This document shows, in pieces, positions 11,916 through 23,065 of a stretch of 64,000 bases of DNA (positions within the stretch are counted from its first letter, which is position 1; the number at the start of each line of letters is the position of its first letter). The DNA lies in the NCBI GenBank assembly GCA_028751875.1, contig CM054138.1:48202825-48266824 (forward strand), written 5' to 3'. Below the pieces are notes generated by a model. It was not told where the DNA came from. It searched no databases and was given only the letters and a program-made list of their open reading frames with translations. A program made the position numbers and the translations under genes. The DNA comes from Rapana venosa (taxonomy: Eukaryota > Mollusca > Gastropoda > Neogastropoda > Muricidae).

Positions 11916-11920
<5 letters not shown>
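11775..11920 (-). repeat. Dispersed repeat shared with 55200-55370
   Basis: ACTTCTGACCCTGAGGATGC, GGAGAGATTGAAAT, GAACAGCAGGACAG and AGATGAGGCAGC occur in the same order at 55245-55362. The copy here ends in poly-C (11920-11948). Orientation is arbitrary. Confidence 0.75.
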
Positions 11921-11948
<28 letters not shown>

Positions 11949-12154
11949 ACACACAACACACACACACTTATTGTCTTTCCTTTCTTCCCTTCATCTCATA
12001 AAGCAACAGTTTGGAGTGTGCTCCTCTTCGCTCTTTTGATCCTAATGAACACTTGTCCATGAAAGAATCAACAAATGTAAGGATTATGTAGCTTGAAATG
12101 ATACGGTTTTTTGCCACTCTGTTTCTTCCAAATCACAACTCTTTGTGGTGTTGT

Positions 12155-12163
<9 letters not shown>

Positions 12164-12206
<43 letters not shown>
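12164..12206. repeat. Poly-C tract
   Basis: About 42 uninterrupted C. Confidence 0.95.
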
Positions 12207-12332
12207 ACAGCCACAGAAAAGATAAACTATAGGGATGACTACAAAATTTAGGATCAAGTGGGAAAATGGGAAACGGGAAACAAAATAACTATTTTCAGTC
12301 TTACCACACACCAGTCAGTGTCACCAGCTTTA

Positions 12333-13536
12333 AAAGTGCTGCGCTTAATGACACAACTGTGTGCGGCCTAACAGTGCTGCGCTTAATGACACAACTGTGT
12401 GCGGCCTAAAAGTGCTGCGCTTAATGCTTAATGACACAACTATGTGCGGCCTAACAGTGCTGCGCTTAATGACACAACTGTGTGCAGCCTAACAGTGCTG
12501 CGCTTAATGACACAACTGTGTGCGGCCTAAAAGTGCTGCGCTTAATGCTTAATGACACAACTGTGTGCGGCCTAACAGTGCTGCACTTAATGCTTAATGA
12601 CACAACTATGTGCGGCCTAACAGTGCTGCGCTTAATGACACAACTGTGTGCGGCCTAACAGTGCTGCGCTTAATGACACAACTGTGTGCGGCCTAACAGT
12701 GCTGCGCTTAATGACACAACTGTGTGCGGCCTAACAGTGCTGCGCTTAATGACACAACTGTGTGCGGCCTAAAAGTGCTGCGCTTAATGACACAACTGTG
12801 TGCGGCCTAACAGTGCTGCACTTAATGCTTAATGACACAACTGTGTGCGGCCTAACAGTGCTGCACTTAATGCTTAATGACACAACTGTGTGCGGCCTAA
12901 CAGTGCTGCGCTTAATGACACAACTGTGTGCGGCCTAACAGTGCTGCACTTAATGCTTAATGACACAACTGTGTGCGGCCTAACAGTGCTGCACTTAATG
13001 CTTAATGACACAACTGTGTGCGGCCTAACAGTGCTGCGCTTAATGACACAACTGTGTGCGGCCTAACAGTGCTGCACTTAATGCTTAATGACACAACTGT
13101 GTGCAGCCTAACAGTGCTGCACTTAATGACACAACTGTGTGCGGCCTAACAGTGCTGCGCTTAATGACACAACTGTGTGCGGCCTAACAGTGCTGCACTT
13201 AATGACACAGCTGTGTGCGGCCTAACAGTGCTGCGCTTAATGACACAACTGTGTGCGGCCTAACAGTGCTGCGCTTAATGACACAGCTGTGTGCGGCCTA
13301 ACAGTGCTGCGCTTAATGACACAGCTGTGTGCGGCCTAACAGTGCTGCGCTTAATGACACAACTGTGTGCGGCCTAACAGTGCTGCGCTTAATGACACAA
13401 CTGTGTGCGGCCTAACAGTGCTGCACTTAATGCTTAATGACACAACTGTATGCGGCCTAAAAGTGCTGCACTTAATGACACAACTGTGTGCGGCCTAACA
13501 GTGCTGCGCTTAATGACACAACTGTGTGCGGCCTCC
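12333..13536. repeat. Minisatellite with two unit lengths (38 and 45 bp), about 30 units
   Basis: Each unit runs from AACAGTGCTGCGCTTAATG to ACACAACTGTGTGCGGCCT. Long units duplicate the 7-mer CTTAATG. Reading the array I count 21 short and 9 long units, which accounts for the whole length. Most long units have GCAC where short ones have GCGC. The array ends 78 bp before a coding exon. Unit lengths are not all multiples of 3 and no coding role is seen. Confidence 0.95.
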
Positions 13537-13613
13537 AAGCGGTTCTACCTCGACGTTTGTGAACAATTTCTACTCCTGTGTCTCTAATTCTTATGATCTC
13601 CTCTGTTCCCCAG

Positions 13614-13942
13614 AGTTGGCAGGCAACGGTGTGATGACGGCAGCAGAAAACTCACCGGTGCTGATGAACAACGGCGCCACGACGACTACCACCACCTCCA
13701 CGGTGCCCCCCAGTAGCGTGGAGAGCGGAGCAGGGGCTTCCACGGTCACCAGCAACATGGGTAGCAGCATTGGCAACATGTCAGAGGACAGCAACACCCA
13801 GGATTCCATTCCAAGCAGCAGCGGTGCCATATCCCCCATCACCACCACCCGGGCCCCACGCCGTGGGAGGGGAGGCTACCGGGGTCGGGGGCGGTGGATG
13901 TTTAGTCGTCCACCAGCCAGGAAAAAACAGAAGTTAAAAGAG
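13614..13942 (+). CDS. Q-rich gene, first visible coding exon
   Basis: Acceptor CTGTTCCCCAG and donor GAG/GTAAGT. The first ATG in frame is at 13634; the reading frame is also open upstream, so the true start could be in an earlier exon. It ends in phase 0 after KLKE. Confidence 0.85.
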
Positions 13943-16215
13943 GTAAGTTTTGGAGAAGGGTTGCGGGGAAGGGGGGGGGGAGGAAGGGGGGAATTCTGCC
14001 ATCATTAAGGTAGCTTTCTGCAAACATTTTTTTTGTCCCTTCTTCAGAACAAAAGTTCATCTATCAAACAGCATTCTGAATGATGACGAGACAGCGCATA
14101 GGGTTAGGGAGTTGTTTGTTTTGTCTTATTCTTTTTCTTTTCTTTTTTTATATTGAAGATAATGGAATAAGCACTCTTGTGCTTTTTTACATTCAGTCCC
14201 CGTGTGTATGCAGTTTTGTAAATTCTGTCATCTGTTCCCACCGGCACACAATGGCCTACTCTTACGAAAAGCGGAACAGGATTTAACGTGTGTGCAAGAT
14301 GTGCTGCATGCGTTCGCACACGGGGCCTCGTTTATAGTCTCATCCAAGGTTTAATGTGTGTATATGCATGCACATGCGCGCACACATGCATGTGTGAATG
14401 TTCACACAAGTACACATTTATGTGCATTTGTTTTATATAAAAACAAAAAAGAAAAATTCAAAAACCACAAAATACCCTCTAAAGAGAAAAAAAAAAGAAT
14501 ACAAATCATGTTAAATTAATAACCCCTTTATTGTACTCCACAGTTGTTTTAATAACCCACCCCCACCCCTTTTTATGCTCCCCAGTTGTTAAAAACGATA
14601 GAGAATGAGGACCTGATGGAGATCGTGCTCCCTCGCCTGGTGAACGTGGTCAGCCTGTTTGAGTTCATGCTGATGAAGGTGGAGACGTGCAACAGTTCCC
14701 AGCCCCGGGCCGACCACATCTACCAGGAGTTCCTGGCCCTGCACAAGCGCGTCAAGCAGGTGTGCCACGAGGGGCTGCGGCGCAAGGTGGACCAGGACAC
14801 CGGGGGGCAGCACAACGGGCTGGACACGGAGGACAGCCAGGACAGCGCCTGTCCTGTCTTGAAAGTCAGTAGTACAGTTTACACTTTGTGTGTGTGTTCT
14901 GGGGTAAGGAAACGCAGGAACCAATGAGATACAGACATGTCTGCATGCATATTAGCTGTAAATGGGTACCTGTCCTCTTTAGGGTCATCATCATCATCAT
15001 CAATGCCTTTGTGCCTTGGGAAGGTAAAGCAGCGAGGGAGAGGAGATGGGCGCCGCCCTCAATATGCTGGCCCTAGAGAAGTGAGGTCTCCTACGACCTT
15101 ATAGGTTATGGGACACCTTTACCTTTACGTTTATGCATGCATATTATGAACACGCACACACATTCACACACACGCACACACGCTCACACACATTCATACA
15201 TGCATTGACTTACTTGACTTGTGTCTCTTGGTTCCTTGGGGAACATAGGGCTGCAACAACATCCCTTCCAACGAACTCGGTTTTGGGAGATCCTCTTCAG
15301 CTCAGCCCATGTCATTCCGGCTGCCTTCATTTTTCTTCCATACATGCATGCACATAGCACAACTGCCAGTGTAGATTTTAAAGTTTGTGTCTGTTGTGGG
15401 GTAAGGAAAACTTGGGACAGGAACTGGTGAGACATGGTGTGCGTGCATACACACACTCACACATTCACACATTCGTGCATGCTTATAGCACAGGTATCAA
15501 CCATTCCTTTTTTTTCCCCTAGAATTTTTTCAGGATTTTTAGCGGTGATTCCAGTTTGGAAGAAAAATTTCCAGTTTCAAAACTTTTAAAAGAAGAAAAC
15601 TGCGTGAATCAAATATGACGTCAAGGTGTGTTTCAGGTGCCGATCTGCAAGATGTTGAAGAAAAGCGCAAAACCTGATAGCTGTACCTATAAGGAATTTA
15701 ATATAAAATGCAAGTTGGAGTTTCCATAAATCTCAACAAGGCAAAAATTGTGCTTTCTGCACTCTGTGCTGTTGTGATTTTAAAATTTGACATGGCAGAT
15801 GAAATGACATTACTGCATATGAAAATACCACAGTTGTTCATCTCTTCAGTTTTGGGGCAGCAATTCCAGTTTCAGCTGTTTTGCTATGTTACAGTGGCAG
15901 TTGCTCAGATATTCAATTGCACTGGTCCAACTGCATGGGAATGTGCAGACAAGTTGAACTAGGAGTAGCGGACAAGTATGTCCAAGGGCGGCAATGGCTT
16001 ACGGAGTGCATGCGCTTTTAAGTCAAGGAAGTCTTGTTTCGATTATCCCATCTGGATGGATTTATGTCCATCAAATTTCAAAGCATCAAAGCAAGGCTGA
16101 ATTTGCATTAAATGCCATATAACTGATGAAAGAAGAATTCAGAGGCTTGATTAGTGATGTAGCAACTGAAAAAGCTTTTATCCCGAAGTCAGAATGTGGC
16201 TAACCTAATGGGGAT

Positions 16216-16250
<35 letters not shown>

Positions 16251-19200
16251 GTAAATGGTCGCATACACATAAATCTCACCATTGGTGAACCTCAGAGCTC
16301 TAGCTGAGGAACCAAACAAAAAACCCAAAAACTTTTGGTTTAAGTTGAAATTTACCTGAAGGTCATGTTTTCCACACAGAAGTGCTAATTTGTATATGCA
16401 TGCATATGGAACTTTTATCAAAGTTACGAAGTCTTTCATCCACCCCCCAAAAAAAAACAGAAAAAAATAGATTGCTGTTGTTCTCAAGATGAATGAGCCT
16501 AAAAAAAGGCTAGTCGCTTCCAACTCCATTGTTGAATGCCCACATTGTGGAGCCTCTGTTGGAGAAAGGATGGCAGGTGTGACAGATATTTTGTGGTGTC
16601 ATCAACCATTTCCAGAATGCACGATCCCTCACAAATAGCCTAAACATCTGTATCAGCAAAAATTTATAGCACTTGGGACTTTTTTAGGTTGTTTTTTTTT
16701 TTCTATGGGCTCAAGGAAACCTGTTGAACGTTTGGGGCAGCTCAGGATTTTCAAACCATAGTGGGAGTCTCAGTTACTACTGGGGGGACGGGGGGGTGGT
16801 GAGAATAGCCTAGTGGTTAGAGCATTGCATTCGTGATCTGACACCCAATGTTTGAATCACTGCCTGTTCAAGGGATTTTTACCCTGGAGCGAACCGACTC
16901 CCCCTGAAAGTCCTTCAGATAAGACTATAAAGCGAGGTCCCATGCGCAAACACACACATAACTTGTGCACACATGTAAAAATCTCATTCTGCCTTTTGGA
17001 AGAGTTGGCCATTTTGTCTTGGTAGGAATTATGACAAAATTGTGAAAAAATACATGCACACATGTGCCGTGTTTAGACACCAGCCCTGAAGTTGGAATGC
17101 AGCTACCTTAATGGTGGGTAAATGATCGTATATGCAAGATCTCACCTTTAGTGAACCCCAGAGCTCCAGCCAAGGAATGAGGGGGAAAAAATTACCATTG
17201 AATTTGGAGCCATCAAAATCTTCATCACTATTGGTAAAAATCAAAAACGAAAAAAAATTTTTTTTTTAAACCGCCACCTAGTCCTCATTGTGACTGATTT
17301 TGTCAGAGACTTTGTTATGAACAATGTTCCCGTCCAGCAGCAGAGTTGGTCAGCCTCAACATTGCTTTCTGCCTGTAATTTTTGTTTTACTAAATGTTCC
17401 AGCTTTGATTACTTGAATGGAAAGAAAGGTGTTTCTGTGTATGTGACTGGTTGTTGTTGGAGAAAGATCATCCACAGAAAAAGAAAAAAAAAAAGATCAT
17501 CCACAGATACCTACTGTCACCAGCTTTTACCTTCAAGAGCATTGCTGAGCATTCCATGTGCATAAGAATGGATGTGTAATTTAAAGCATGCAATACACAC
17601 ATTTCCCACATGCTTTTGGGGTGTTCACACAGTTGTGGTTCCCAGTACTCAGATCAAGTAACAGATTAGCCCGCTTCTCAAATGTTACAAATTTTTACCG
17701 ACCATTAAGGTGTCCGCATTCATGCCTCGGGGATGTTAAAATGCTTGAAAACGATGGTTTGTAAATGATGTGTGGGTGTGGTGTTGTGTGTGTGTGTGTG
17801 TGTTTCTAGTGTGGTGTGTGTGTTTCTGTATGTATTTTGGAAGGGGAGAGGGTTAATAAAAGTTTGCAAACCCTGGCAAATGTGTGTTCATAGCAATGGA
17901 GAGAAGTTCACTTTGTGGTGGTCAGTAAAGTGCCACTGATTGACATTGTTAAAAAGCTGACTAATTTGAGAATGTGTTCAGATTCGGCACAAAAAAAAGG
18001 GAAAAAAAGACTACTCCTAGATAGTGCTAACTGAGAATATTGTCTGATCTCATTTGAAATAGATAAGCAGGTTTGTTGAGACCTGCAGTTCCATCCATCT
18101 TCACTTTTTTTTTTTTTTTTTTTGGTGTCTTATGCCTCACTGTGATTTGTTGTTGTACTCTGAGATGGCTTTGTGTGTGTGTTGTTTTTTTTCTGTTTTA
18201 GTGTTTTCTGATAGGTTAGTATTGAATGTATGAATAGGTTGGTATTTAATGATGTTTTCATTTTCTTTCTGCTAACATTAAGAGGGTGAGTGGTTGGACT
18301 TTTTTGTTGTTTTATCTAGACTGTAGTCTATGATGTTATTGTTTGTTGAGGTGGGGGGTTATTGTTGTTGGGGTTGGTTTGGTGTTTTTTGGGGGGGTAG
18401 TTTGCTTTTTTTTGGTAATGTTTTTCTCTCTTTTTTTCCTCTCTTTTTTATGTGATGTTGTGCTTCAAGACAGTCTGGTATGTTACAGTTGGAGGACGAA
18501 GCCATAGCCAAGTCCTTGGGTCTCACGTCTGGCAGCTACGAAGTGAAGGACATCCACGTCAACGAATACAACTCCTTCCGCTACAATTACCTCACCTCAG
18601 ACCCCAACGGCCCATCTGGTGTGTCTGCGGAGAAACGCACCATCCAGGTGGTGAGCCCGGACGAGCTGGTGTCGCAGATCCCCAGCAAGCGCATGAAAAC
18701 CACCTCCCTCCTCCAGTGCAGCGCCCCATCCACCGTCAGCCTGGCCGGCTCTGCCACGGCAGCCAGCTCTTTGCTGACCTCCATCGTCAGCAACTCGGGG
18801 CTGACCGGCACCTGCCAGAAGCAGCAGGCCCTGTTCCGCACCGTGGCTGTGCAGCAGCCTCAGAGCAACCTGCTGCAGACGGTGCGAGTGCAGCAGCCTC
18901 AGACAAACTTGTTACCCGGTGGGGTCATCCAGCAGCCTCAGTCTGTGATGCCTGCCATGACACTGCCTCCCCAGCAATCCACCACAGCCATCCTGCGAAC
19001 AGTGAACGTACCGTCCCAACCTCAAGCCCCCACAGTGCTGAGAACTGTTGCCATGCCGTCTCAGGCTCAGACTAGTATACTGCGGGTTCAGCAGCCGGTC
19101 GTTGCCTCTGCCAGCAGCAAGCAGAGCAACGGGGCTGGTGTGATGGGGGTGTCCCTCCTCAACAACTCGAGAACTGCTGTTATTTCTCAGCACCCCTCTG

Positions 19201-20216
19201 TCGCTGTGCTTAAATCGCCCCCTGGACAGAGTTCCCACATCTTAGTGGCAGCACCCGGGTCCCTGTCCGTGACAGGGACAAACGTCAGTGAAATCCCCCA
19301 ATCTCAGGCAGCTCAGGTTGTGTCGTTGCTTCCCTCTAGCATACACACACCTTCCCTCTCCCTCCCCACCCTGACAGCAGGATCTATGTCCACAGACTTC
19401 AACACAATGACACCCGATGACTTCATGGACAACAGTGATGATAGTTTGGTCAGTTCAGTGTCTGGTCTGTCCTCTGCCAATTCCAGTGGTCTAGTCTCTG
19501 CTCATTCTTCACTTCCCAATGGTGACATGACTGAAGTGGGCTTCTCTAGTGCTGTGAAAGTGAACGGTGTCTCCAGCAAGTCAGAGGTTTTATCCCCTGA
19601 CAAAGACCAAATGTCTTTGGAGAACGATGCCCCCTATATCAGCACCCCCTCTCTTCAGGAAGATTCTGAGCAACTACCAGTGACTAGTGCAATGGACTCC
19701 ACATGTGCTACGACGTCTCTGTTCATAAAGTGTGAAAATGGAGAGCTTTATACAGTGGCCAGTACCGGGGAGACAGTTCCTCTGGCCTCCACAACAGCAG
19801 ACTCTCCATTAGCCTCAGTAGAAGTGATGCCTTCTTCCTCTTCCGGTGTCAACGGACTGTTTAACGGCTCACAGGTGGAGGACACAGCATTGAAAGAAGT
19901 CCGAGACAACCTGGTTGAAGACCAGGGTGTGCTCCTTGCTGATGAGTCCGTGGTGATGAACCCAGAAGACACTCTGCATGCAGCGACAGATGCAGACATG
20001 GATGTGGACGAATCGATGGAAACATCATCATTCACCTTGCATCAGAATGCCACTCTGTATCAGACAGAAGATGGGACAATTATCATCCAGAACCCGGATG
20101 GTACATCTTTCCAGCTTCGGGGTACTGGAGACCAGAGTCTGTCGCTGGAGTCTGTTCAGGAACTGTTGAGTCAGATGGTGTCTGGAGAGCAGGTCCAGAC
20201 AGAAGTGCAGCAATAA
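13614..20216 (+). CDS. Unidentified Gln/Ser/Thr-rich nuclear protein (three exons visible)
   Basis: Exons 13614-13942, 14586-14864 and 18474-20216 join in phase through consensus AG/GT sites. If translation starts at the ATG at 13634 the protein has about 776 residues; the acceptor at 13613 implies at least one more upstream exon, possibly noncoding. Exon 1 is Ser/Thr-rich, then has an RGG-like stretch (RRGRGGYRGRGRW, about residues 76-90) and a basic cluster (ARKKQKLKE) fitting a nuclear localisation signal. Exon 2 starts with a hydrophobic helix-forming stretch (LMEIVLPRLVNVVSLFEFML). Exon 3 has a conserved-looking start (SGSYEVKDIHVNEYNSFRYN), degenerate Gln-rich repeats, long Ser/Thr-rich tracts, an acidic segment (DADMDVDESMETSS) and the end LYQTEDGTIIIQNPDGTSFQL. 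This composition is typical of transcription co-regulators, but I recognise no named domain. Confidence 0.9.
14150..14350 (-). mobile_element. SINE-A1 fragment in intron of the Q-rich gene
   Basis: Inverted body and tail; ends at TTTATAGTCTCATCCAAGG without head. Confidence 0.85.
14586..14864 (+). CDS. Q-rich gene, second visible coding exon
   Basis: Acceptor TGCTCCCCAG, donor AAA/GTCAGT; 93 codons, phase 0 at both ends. High GC at third positions contrasts sharply with the flanking introns. Confidence 0.88.
14950..15120 (+). mobile_element. SINE-E fragment (central and 3' part)
   Basis: Shares AGCTGTAAATGGGTACCTG, CTCTTTAGGGTCA, GGTAAAGCAGCGAGGGAGAG and AATATGCTGGCCC with the copies at 28.86, 35.76 and 36.0 kb. 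The 5' 5S/tRNA-like part is missing. Confidence 0.8.
15121..16175. other. Intron sequence, no gene recognised
   Basis: Contains CA-rich tracts around 15150-15200 and 15445-15475. The 84-residue open frame at 15708-15962 has no recognisable motif or flanking splice sites. Confidence 0.45.
16180..16325 (+). mobile_element. Tail-B module fragment
   Basis: CCGAAGTCAGAATGTGGCTA, a poly-G tract, GTCGCATACACATAAATCTC and ACCATTGGTGAACCTCAGAG match the tail-B module of the SINEs at 16.8, 38.8 and 58.1 kb. Confidence 0.75.
16795..17180 (+). mobile_element. SINE-A2: head 1, A body, tail B
   Basis: The tRNA-like head has TAGCCTAGTGGTTAGAGCAT (box A-like) and GTTTGAATCAC (box B-like). The SINE-A body follows, then GTGTTTAGACACCAGCCCTG and the tail-B module ending at GAGCTCCAGCCAAGGAA. 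It combines head 1 with tail B. Confidence 0.85.
17185..18473. other. Remainder of intron 2 of the Q-rich gene
   Basis: AT- and GT-rich with poly-T near 18105-18123. A T-rich tract at 18421-18450 precedes the acceptor TTCAAGACAG at 18464-18473. Confidence 0.6.
18474..20216 (+). CDS. Q-rich gene, last coding exon
   Basis: 580 codons plus TAA at 20214-20216. In-frame start SGMLQLEDEAIAKSLG follows the acceptor in phase 0. Four or five copies of a degenerate motif of the type hLRTVxVxxPQ lie at 18829-19097. The overlapping 207-codon frame at 18452-19075 is a shadow of this exon. Confidence 0.93.
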   Translation, partial: SGMLQLEDEAIAKSLGLTSGSYEVKDIHVNEYNSFRYNYLTSDPNGPSGVSAEKRTIQVVSPDELVSQIPSKRMKTTSLLQCSAPSTVSLAGSATAASSLLTSIVSNSGLTGTCQKQQALFRTVAVQQPQSNLLQTVRVQQPQTNLLPGGVIQQPQSVMPAMTLPPQQSTTAILRTVNVPSQPQAPTVLRTVAMPSQAQTSILRVQQPVVASASSKQSNGAGVMGVSLLNNSRTAVISQHPSVAVLKSPPGQSSHILVAAPGSLSVTGTNVSEIPQSQAAQVVSLLPSSIHTPSLSLPTLTAGSMSTDFNTMTPDDFMDNSDDSLVSSVSGLSSANSSGLVSAHSSLPNGDMTEVGFSSAVKVNGVSSKSEVLSPDKDQMSLENDAPYISTPSLQEDSEQLPVTSAMDSTCATTSLFIKCENGELYTVASTGETVPLASTTADSPLASVEVMPSSSSGVNGLFNGSQVEDTALKEVRDNLVEDQGVLLADESVVMNPEDTLHAATDADMDVDESMETSSFTLHQNATLYQTEDGTIIIQNPDGTSFQLRGTGDQSLSLESVQELLSQMVSGEQVQTEVQQ

Positions 20217-20576
20217 CACATGCATCCTTTTTCACTTCAGTTGCAGCTTCTTCTCCCCTTTCTTCTTGTCACTTGGTTGGAGTATGTGCTATTTTTAAAA
20301 GACTGGTTATCAGATCAGCTAAAAAGAAAACACATGTATGCAAAGATGTAGATGTATAAGCTAAACTTTGACAAGATAAGTCACTTTTGACAATTTATTC
20401 ACTCAATTGTTTCCGCTGTATAGAGTCTTCCGTAAAAGCAGTTCAGATCTCTGTAGCAGTGCTTTTATCGGCAGAAAAAGGTTACAGTTGAAGAAAGTGT
20501 ACACTGCATGTCACATGTAAGTCACATGCTTTCTGGGTATTTAGTGTACACATGCATGAAGAAATATTGTCTCTCA

Positions 20577-20582
20577 TTAAAT
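20577..20582 (+). terminator. Possible poly(A) signal ATTAAA
   Basis: Common variant hexamer 361 bp after the stop codon of the Q-rich gene. No transcript evidence; the next candidate is an AATAAA inside a SINE near 20987. Confidence 0.35.
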
Positions 20583-20612
20583 TTTGTTCACTTTGTTTGT
20601 GGTAGTCTGTAT

Positions 20613-20756
20613 AATGTGTTGAGGTGAATGGCAGAGCTGAACAGAAGCAGGAGACTGAACAACTCTCTATATATATCACAGTTTAATGTGTTGAGGTGAA
20701 TGGCAGAGCTGAACAGAAGCAGGAGACTGAACAACTCTCTATATATATCACAGTTT
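20613..20756. repeat. Exact 72-bp tandem duplication
   Basis: Two copies begin AATGTGTTGAGGTGAATGGC at 20613 and 20685 and end in TATATATATCACAGTTT. They look identical, so the duplication is recent or a local assembly feature. It lies in the probable 3' UTR of the Q-rich gene. Confidence 0.9.
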
Positions 20757-20892
20757 AGCAATTTGCATCTTTGATTCATTTTTCAAAGAATGTATGACTA
20801 ATCACAAGGATTTGTCTTACATAATATCTATAACAATAGGGATCTTTTGTCCAATGTTGTGTTAGGTCTGCCATCAAAATGTATCCGGTAAC

Positions 20893-21010
20893 ACTACAAA
20901 TGACAAAATTTACAAAGCCACATGCACAAGGGGACTGGATGGAACATTTTTAAAAGCATGTGAATGTTTTATTCCATCATCTTTGAAATAAAAGAACTTA
21001 AAGGAATAAA
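20893..21010 (+). mobile_element. SINE-A1 3' fragment
   Basis: From TGACAAAATTTACAAAGCCA to the GAAATAAAAGAACTTAAAGG tail. Its AATAAA near 20987 is the first canonical poly(A) hexamer after the Q-rich gene. Confidence 0.8.
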
Positions 21011-22744
21011 TTGAAATCAAATCTCTTGATATTTCCCAAAGCAGTAAGGACTACAAGCAGCATAAATGCATTTAAAACAGTGGATAGCGCAGGGGAAATT
21101 TTGCACTTTACCACAAAAGCAAGCATCATCCATCATCAAGCCATCATCCAAATAAACAGTGTTTGACATGATTCAAAAGTAGGTTCCAAAATGTGCGTAC
21201 TTGCAAAGGAAAGCAAAATACTGAGTCATTCCCTCGCTCTCCTCACAGCTGTAACTAATGCTTAGCGTTCAGGTTTACTTAGGGTCTGGCATGCAGACTG
21301 CACATTGGACTCCCCTGTCAGAAGTCCAATACAGGACGGGCCACAACTGCCTGGTTACGGTCGAGTGCCTTCTAATCAGCATACACAGGCACTGGATGAC
21401 TGCTAGATCTTTCATTTGTAACAGATATTTTAGAAGTCTATCTCAGTTTCTCTCTGTGATGTTTTGGCTGATGTTTTATTATGATGATAATGATAATGAT
21501 ACATGGTATTTATATAGCGCTATATCTTGCAAAAAAAACCAAATCAAAGCAAAGATCCTTATCAATAAACTTAAGATAAAAGTTTCCCTATCCTTTGGTC
21601 TGTCTTGCTCACAGATTGAACCCACAGGTGTGTAAAAGAATTGCTGTGAGGTAGGGGACATGGATGTACTAGCACAGTCTCATGTGGAAAAGCTTATCCA
21701 GGAGCCCAAACTTGGGTCAGGCCAGGCCAAAGGCAAGGTTCTTATTCAAAAATGCTGTCATTGAAAGATATTCTTTTCTAGAGGGTTTTTGGTTAGGTTT
21801 TGTTTTGTTTTGGGGTTGTTGTTGGTGGGTTTGTTTGTTGTTGTTTTTTTTGTGTTGTTTTTTTGGGGGGTTGTTCTTCATTTATTGAATCTTTGATAAA
21901 CCATTTTAAAATGATTAAAAAGTTGTAAGTGGTTACTTGCACTTTTTTTTTCATCCACTACTATTTCATCAATAAGTCCAAACATAAAAGGAAAGTCTCT
22001 TTCCTTAAACAAATACTTTTACAGCCAAATTGCGATGGTACCAGCTGTCTGTCAACTTTGACACAGCCTACTGAGCTAGCTTGATTCTGGTTGTGAAAAG
22101 AAAAATATTTTTTCAGGTGGTGAGTTGTTCAGTCTTTTGGTGTTTCTGAGAAGATTTCATAATTGTTTGTGGTAGTCATACTACTCTGCTCATCATTTGT
22201 GGACATCAGAGCTCTAGCTGAGGAACAAAACAAAAAAACCATAACAGTAACTGAGTTTTGAATTGCTTGATAATCCAAAATGGTAGTTGCCCCATCTCTC
22301 TCTCTCTCTTGACAAGGTGGTTTTTTGTTGTTGTTTTTTGGGGGAGGGGGGGTGGGGGGGGGGGACAAATAACCAGTGTAAATCATTGATGGTTGCCTTG
22401 ATAGGTCTTATTCTTTTTCCTGATATTTTCCCCCCTTATTTTGTTCATCAATTTTTGTTATTTTCTTTTTAAAACGTGTTTGTATGTAGAGAAACTGTAA
22501 TCATAGTTCTGCTTGTCACACGTATAACTTCACTCTCTCCTCACCTCAGCTGTCTCTCACAATTCTGTTCTCCTTTCAGTAACGTATTTTCACTTTCATA
22601 GTTGTCGACAGCCTTTGTACACTCTTTAGTTTAGCACTTTATATTTTTAATGTTTTTACATGGAACTGGTCATAGCATTACAGTGTTGTTTTAAATTTTT
22701 CTCTCAGCAATTTTGTGGAGTTTTACATTGCTCTTTTCCTTCCT
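21011..22744. other. Gene-free region
   Basis: A diverged LINE-like tail (TTTATATAGCGCTATATCTTGC) lies at 21480-21545. A short tail-B scrap (CAGAGCTCTAGCTGAGGAAC) lies at 22206-22226. G- and T-rich simple sequence occurs at 21780-21870 and 22318-22365. No exon seen. Confidence 0.5.
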
Positions 22745-22746
22745 AA

Positions 22747-22779
22747 CTCTAACCCTAACCCTAACCCTAACCCTAACCT
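22747..22779. repeat. Interstitial telomere-type repeat
   Basis: Four to five units of CTAACC/TAACCC, preceded by a diverged CTAACT unit. This is the vertebrate/mollusc-type telomere hexamer. It abuts a 5'-truncated SINE-A1. Confidence 0.9.
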
Positions 22780-23065
22780 GTTCAAGGGGATTTTTTCCCC
22801 TGGGGTTAACATCAGTGCAGACTCCACTCTCCCCAAAAGTCTTTCGGATGAGACTATAAACTGAGGCCCCGTGTGCGAACGCACACAGAACATCTTGGGC
22901 ACACGTTAAATCCTGTTCCGCTTTTCATAAGAGTAGGCCATTGTGTGCCGGTGGGAGCGGATGACAAAATTTACAAAACCGCATACGCACGGGGACTGGA
23001 TGTAAAAAAGCACATAAATGCTTATTCCATTATCCTCAATATAAAAAAAAAGAATAAATAGATAA
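22780..23065 (+). mobile_element. SINE-A1, lacking only the head
   Basis: Starts at CTGTTCAAGGGGATTTTTTC, just after the box B position of head 1, and ends with an A-type tail and A-rich 3' end. Confidence 0.85.

Noticed and set aside
13591..13848. 85-codon minus-strand frame opposite the Q-rich exon 1
   Set aside because: Antisense shadow of a Thr/Ser-rich exon; hydrophobic Val/Leu runs come from reverse-complemented ACC/AGC codons.
18452..19075. 207-codon plus-strand frame overlapping the Q-rich exon
   Set aside because: It shadows the longer 580-codon exon, which has matching splice phases and coherent composition.
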